Assembly: GCF_000218685.1 (NCBI RefSeq)
Contig: NW_006763296.1
Coordinates: 2,615,321-2,679,320 of the forward strand
Direction: 5' to 3'
Source: Serpula lacrymans var. lacrymans S7.9
Lineage: Eukaryota; Basidiomycota; Agaricomycetes; Boletales; Serpulaceae
Length of the DNA stretch: 64,000 bases
In this document: positions 59,052 to 64,000 of the stretch, in pieces
Numbering within the stretch: the stretch's first letter is position 1
Layout of the letters: each line of letters opens with the position of its first letter
Program-made: the position numbers and the translations under genes
The notes under the pieces: generated by a model
Databases searched by the model: none
Seen by the model: only the letters and a program-made list of their open reading frames with translations
Told to the model about the DNA's origin: nothing

Positions 59052-59520
59052 TCGGTTTGTACTATCTCACTTCCCAAACATTATCAACATAGATAAATGT
59101 AGATACGCATACCTAGTACAGACACGAAGCACTTTTCAATAGTATCCACCGCATAGCCTCCCCAGCATCTCAGTTGTATGTGTTCTTCAGACCTTCGTAC
59201 CGTGTCTTAGTTCGAGCTCTAGGTTTCTTTATTGCTGTACAGTTTTAGTCATCGTACTGAGAAATCGTGGTAAGTTTAAAAAACAAGCTAATGGCGACAG
59301 TCCAGGTCTGAAGCCAGAAGTATGACTAGGGTTTCAATTTTAATCGACAACTACAAAATAAATATACTTGCTCCTGAAGCATCATAAAACGTTGCTCGGT
59401 AAACTCCGTGAAACTGGATTCAGATCTCTTGTGATATATGTTCCATTTCTATAACCACTTCTACAGGTTCACGATAGGACTTTGTGTGAAAACTAAGTGT
59501 GAACTCCTTTTGTGCGATAA
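59052..59520. other. Convergent spacer
   Basis: Lies between the oxalate decarboxylase end and the end of the DUF6534-type gene. No feature seen. Confidence 0.5.
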
Positions 59521-61428
59521 TTACGATTGAATACTCACAGGCATCGTGGAGAGCCTAGGGTAGGGCTTATCGTAGTGCTTATCGCTCCCGTGTGAACCTT
59601 CGCATTGGTTGTCTTTTGTCTCACTATCACTTTCTACGAAAGTGACTCGACGTTGGCTATCGCTGTGGAAGGCACTTTTTGGAGCGATCCCGGAAAATAA
59701 CGCCCCTTTCCCGCCACTTTGGTAATATTCAGAGTTCATCATTGCCATGAAAGAGTTGACATAGACTTTTATATATCCCTGAATGTTTGGATTACAGGAC
59801 ACGAAATAAACCAGATGACTCACGTGTTGTAAGTAGAAATTCCCCCGCCATATAAATCAAGTTGCCAGGCATTGCTGCACACTAAACGCGTGTGTAAGCA
59901 GTATAACAGGATACGGATATTGAAGCATACCGCGATAAAGGTGATAATGCAGTCCAAGCTTCAGTTCCATAGTCAGCAAAACGATCGTTGAACATAGCAT
60001 TAAACCAAACCTGGTGAGGCAACCGGAACTTAAAACGTATATGGAAAGGGTTTTGAGCCTTGAATCCGTTCTGTGTGTGAGGGGAGGATAAAGTAAGGAG
60101 CGTGTTGACCGGGTTGGAGCAGGACACTGTACCCGTCAAACCCTGTCTTTGAGGCTCTCAAAAGATAGCACATAGTGATCGCAATCAGTAGGTCTGTGAA
60201 CCCCATAGAGGCTATGGAAAACACCATTACCACCTGAGATCCAATATAAAGCATCCACGCTCAATTAGGGCGCCCTTAAGATATCCGTTACTTTACTCAC
60301 CCTGCTCCCGAGTATATGCGTCATATACGAATTGCGGTACCTATAATTTGCAAGTAAAGTTGTTAAAATCTATATCTTGAGAAATCTTCAATACTCACGC
60401 ATAGTAGCAAAGATCTATAAATCACCATTGTTATTCTGAGTGTTTTTAACAAATATATGTAATAAACTTACAGAGCGAGAAGGCTGTGGAGGAGCATCGG
60501 CACATTGAATTAGAAAAGCTGAGTGGCGACCATAAACACTGACTTGGATCGCACCTGCTGAGCTAATGATCGCAAAACACTGTGTGGACCCGTCCGCTGT
60601 CATTAGACGTTGCTATACATGAGGGTAAATAACATACCACTGTTGTCAATAGCAGCCTTTTTCTACCATGGCATACTGTAATGACACACGTATAAGCCAT
60701 TTTCGAAGGACAAATACAATTTCTCGCATAGAGGACTCTGATGACTTACAAATCCAGATGCAATGGAGATAGAGGCTACAAATATTTAATTACATATATT
60801 GAACAAATTAGTTGACAATGCAGAAATGACAGATACGAAACACACCAATGAGCACTTATGCTAACAATTACCTGTTATAGTACGCCTCAGAGAAGGATAC
60901 ATTGATTGAACGAGGCATTCTGCTTACGGTAATTACGACTTGTAGCTGTGATAAATGAATTAAGACTCATCAGGATTCATCTTAGAGAATATGCGAACTC
61001 ACGCGTATTGGCCAAATTATACTATGTGTAAGCACTGAGATTTTATCGAAATTGGTCACCGATAAGAAGTACACTCCATATGTGATAAGGGCAAAATGGA
61101 AGGCATCGATAAGCCTTGAAGAAGAAGAAAGTCGGCAAGGATGTGTAACTGTCATATATCTACCTACCACAAAGACACGCACTATGGGTATAACGTCAAC
61201 AACGAGGAGGGGTGGAGGCTGCAGACATACGATTGACTTATATCCTAGCCATGCCTTTCTCCAATGAGTCTGGAAGTAGATGAAAAGCTGTATACACGAG
61301 AAGCCAAATAGACTGTTGGATACACATCGATAAGAAGATTAAGACAGCAGCGGCAAATTTTCGTACACAGCGGATAACACGACACCCATATACATAGCAC
61401 CGAGCGTGCCATCCAAGGAAGTGAACAT
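59521..61428 (-). CDS. Integral membrane protein of the DUF6534 type (exon structure uncertain)
   Basis: Blocks in order on the minus strand are as follows. First SLDGTLGAMYMGVVLSAV joins VLFGFSCIQLFIYFQTHWRK across an intron ending near 61318. Then come RLIDAFHFALITYGVYFLSV, a small LQVVIT exon, GSQVVMVFSIASMGFTDLLI with CYLLRASKTGFDG, AAMPGNLIYMAG, and YIKVYVNSFMAMMNSEYY with a polar tail. These are the hydrophobic segments and the KVYVNSF signature of a multi-TM family very common and variable in mushroom genomes; its function is unknown. Some exon joins (near 60000 and 60450-60900) could not be made cleanly, so the gene may be partly decayed. Confidence 0.6.
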
Positions 61429-62009
61429 TATGCTAGTTTAGTGGCCTCGTCGTCAAAGGTTTGACGTATGAGTAAGGAAAATAAGAGCGAATACAACCTA
61501 CACGGGTTGAAGCTTTTATCTGCAAAAGCAGCAGGAAGTGAGCTCACTGGAATACATATCAACATCTTTGCACTGGATTTCGTACAGATCCAAGAAATGG
61601 GGTATATGTGATCTATTTCGAGCCCGCGAAAGGACGCTGAACAATAAAGCTATGTCCAGTATCGCCGTATCATCACGCAGATGATTAAGCCCATCTTTCT
61701 CAAAGGCCTTGATGGATGCTCACAGATCCAGGGTTTGGGCACGCTCAGTCTAAATTTTCCAGGAGCTAGAGATGCAAACTCGTACACCTTAGTGAAGACC
61801 AACAACAAGCAAGACATACCACTGAAACGTAGAACAAACAAGGGATAACCAAGGCTGGGGGTCATATCATTATAGACTGCTGGAGATGATCACGGCGACT
61901 TCACTAAAAGCCTAGAGACCCGAACAGCTCCGAGTCTGAGAGGAAATGTCCAAACTTATATCAATCATGATAACGATGCAGTGACGAACTATCTTTCAAG
62001 CCTTGTTTT
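61429..62009. other. Spacer without recognised genes
   Basis: Only short frames. One minus-strand frame (61650-61865) has a hydrophobic start but no family signature. Confidence 0.4.
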
Positions 62010-62133
62010 GTTGACGAACATCATGTGTTTATGATGTATCTGATCACAACAGCAATTAGCGAGCTATGATACATTTGGTTGACGAACATCATGTATACAT
62101 GATGTATCTGATCACACCAGCAACTAGCGAGCT
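62010..62133. repeat. Two tandem 56 bp units containing a palindrome
   Basis: Units at 62010-62065 and 62078-62133 share GTTGACGAACATCATG...ATGATGTATCTGATCACA...GCGAGCT. The second contains a perfect 20 bp palindrome at 62086-62105 (ACATCATGTA and its complement). The first has the same arms around a changed centre. Two TGATCA sites are included. Confidence 0.8.
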
Positions 62134-64000
62134 CCAAACCTAAGTAGACCAGCGCAGGATCACTTTCTGAACATAGGCACGTGCGTGGCGTGGCGTTTCC
62201 CCCAAGTGTACAGGTTACATAATCTATATATACGCCATCGCGCGAGGCCTGCCTGACCTGCCCTAAACGTCCTGCATGAAAAACTCGTAATTTTTTCTAT
62301 AATCCTCGTCCCTTCGTCCCACAAACTATGTAGAGTTTATGTCTCATGGTCACCTCTTCAATTGTATCTAATGTTGTATGGACGAAGAGATGGTGCTCTC
62401 AATGGAGAGGTAAGTTGTTCTGCAATATGGTCTCCAATTTTTTGTTCTTTCGACGCGATGAATTTTATTTTGTTCACAAGCATCCTGTCATACCTAGACT
62501 TGGAAGCGATGTTTTATGCTTTTTGTCATAGTTACACTGATCGGTTTTCTGCAGATGTTGTTTTCAGTTGTCGAAACGTCGCTAATACTATGTGCTAATT
62601 CTATGTCTATAGGCAACTTGTGGCATCGCTAATCCTATGTATAGTTATGCCGAAGCTCGCAGGTCATGATTCTCATCCAGTGTGAGTAGTTCATCATTCT
62701 TATCACACTTCTTTTTCGTTCGTAAGATGAATCTACATCATTCAAACTAGAGTATATGAGTGCCTGCAAGGCTCGATGCTTTTCACTTATCTGTCAATCC
62801 ACTGATATCATATTCGTGTTTAATGGTCCTCGTTCCTCATTACTCATTATTTTATTGCAGATATACCTATTCCATGGTTATCTTCAAGACCCACATTAGA
62901 GTTAGGCGAAGCTGTAAGTCGCCCCTCCCGTTTTTTTTTTTTTGTTGGCTATGATGCTACTATGGAGTTACCGCCTGATCTGCCTCTCACGAGGAAGTTT
63001 GATGTGAATTCCTGGCTGTTCTTTTTGAATTCTGAGCCTATCTTGTTAAAGTCTCGTAAATTTGGTGCTGATTCTATCTCACAGGCACTGCTCTGTGAAT
63101 CCCCAAGAGCTGTTCATATTCGATTTTCATCATGATTTGATTGATACTGTGAGTTATCTACTTCCCCCTTTTCTCCCTTCTATGATGCTTTATCACGACG
63201 GTCTTCGTATTCTTACTGCCGAAGAGGCCCGCCACAGCTCAAAAACTCGGGCAACCCCTTCTGATATTTTTTTGTTATGGATGTTTTTCTTCGTGGTTCT
63301 CATCTTGCATTTACAGGACTGGTACAGTATTGTGGTCCACATGGTGAGTTTCAAGTTATCTTCTATTTCCTTTGCAGTTCCTTGTTTGTCTATATTATAA
63401 GCAAAGAATGTTTGGACAGCTTGGGCTGTGGCGCCGAATTGCTGTGACTGGAATTCGTAGTAACAATTGTCGATAGCTATAGTATTGCATGCAATACATT
63501 TTCATCCTGTACAGCGTGCGGTTGTTTATTGAAGTTGGCGTGAAAGTACATTTGTTAGTGGAGAAATGGCAGGCTATAATGTAGAAAGAATGCTCTTGAC
63601 ATGTAAACTGTTCCCGTACAAAATTTATGTAAAGAATCCGACGGGACCAAGGAGCCTCGTTCTAGTGGGACGAGGCTCTATAATATTGAGGATAAATGCG
63701 TAGTCTATGTGCATTTACCGGTTCTTTTTCTTTGCAGTAATTATAAGGTGACATATAATACACAGAGATATAGACACCATTTGGCATTAGAAGACATTAG
63801 CAGCAAGTACAACATTGTGATTATCAATCCACTTAACTATGAAATTGTTATTCCAATGGCTCCTACAGCATAACCTAGTCTTGAGCATAACCTAGTCTTG
63901 AAATAATAGAGTCTCCCTTTGGATCTGAAAAGAACAAGAGCTGCCCCAGGTCCAGGTACTTCTATTCTGAAGCTGTGTCACTTGTCCCGCTCTTTTGACA
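62134..64000. other. Region without an identifiable gene at the right edge
   Basis: Plus-strand frames at 62346-62598 and 62950-63400 have fairly normal codon composition and possible splice sites, for example ELPPDLPLTRKFDVNSWLFF near 62965 and GLRILTAEEARHSSKTRATP near 63210. They do not join into a protein I recognise. A T13 run lies near 62930. A gene may continue past the window. Confidence 0.35.

Noticed and set aside
1..64000. CRISPR arrays, rRNA or tRNA genes
   Set aside because: No regularly spaced repeats, rRNA-like stretches or convincing tRNA cloverleaf were seen. A tRNA could be missed by eye.

Overview
The window reads as nuclear DNA of a filamentous basidiomycete, most likely an agaricomycete mushroom. 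Genes are cut by many 50-60 nt GT-AG introns. The families seen are typical of that group: coiled-coil/F-box proteins, a C2-TPR-CHAT protein, a DUF6534-type membrane protein, a secreted bicupin oxalate decarboxylase, and nested Ty3 elements including a chromovirus. All calls come from reading translations and splice signals by eye; no database search was run.

Positions 1-16220 are a nested transposon graveyard. Two truncated Ty3/gypsy elements of one family (A, 1-3850; B, 10258-13738) are broken up by three copies of a ~1.8 kb LTR-like repeat, called X here (X1 3851-5657 plus; X2 about 6277-10257 minus; X3 13739-15311 minus). X2 is split by a 2.8 kb DNA transposon (7139-9944) with 26 bp terminal inverted repeats and a TA duplication. 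That transposon has lost its catalytic core. Pieces of a chromovirus lie on opposite strands (RT/RNase H at 5658-6282 minus; integrase C-terminus with chromodomain plus 3' LTR at 15312-16220 plus). This fits an inversion between X1 and X3.

Positions 16221-27226 hold a JmjC oxygenase gene with an in-frame TGA, a single-exon F-box gene, and a C2-TPR-CHAT pseudogene with two stops and at least two frameshifts.

Positions 28092-46263 mix transporters and housekeeping genes. There is a DHA2-like MFS gene, mitochondrial HSP10, a MUB1/SamB MYND protein, and a second intact MFS gene lying between two remnants of a dead sugar transporter. After these come a P-loop NTPase pseudogene and an intact sugar transporter.

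Positions 46821-59051 are mostly conserved genes: a forkhead factor, THG1 (tRNA-His guanylyltransferase) divergent from an acidic unknown, a Ubp8/USP22-type deubiquitinase, and oxalate decarboxylase. A DUF6534-type gene (59521-61428) follows. The last 2.5 kb has no gene I could identify but carries a tandem repeat with a perfect palindrome.

The genes do not form one pathway. The pattern is a conserved backbone interrupted by lineage-specific, fast-decaying families. Three introns, in otherwise intact genes, use GC-AG borders. I did not find a clearly new multi-gene system. The most unusual items are the X repeat with its persistently open frame, the X-mediated rearrangement, and the decayed CHAT and P-loop NTPase genes.
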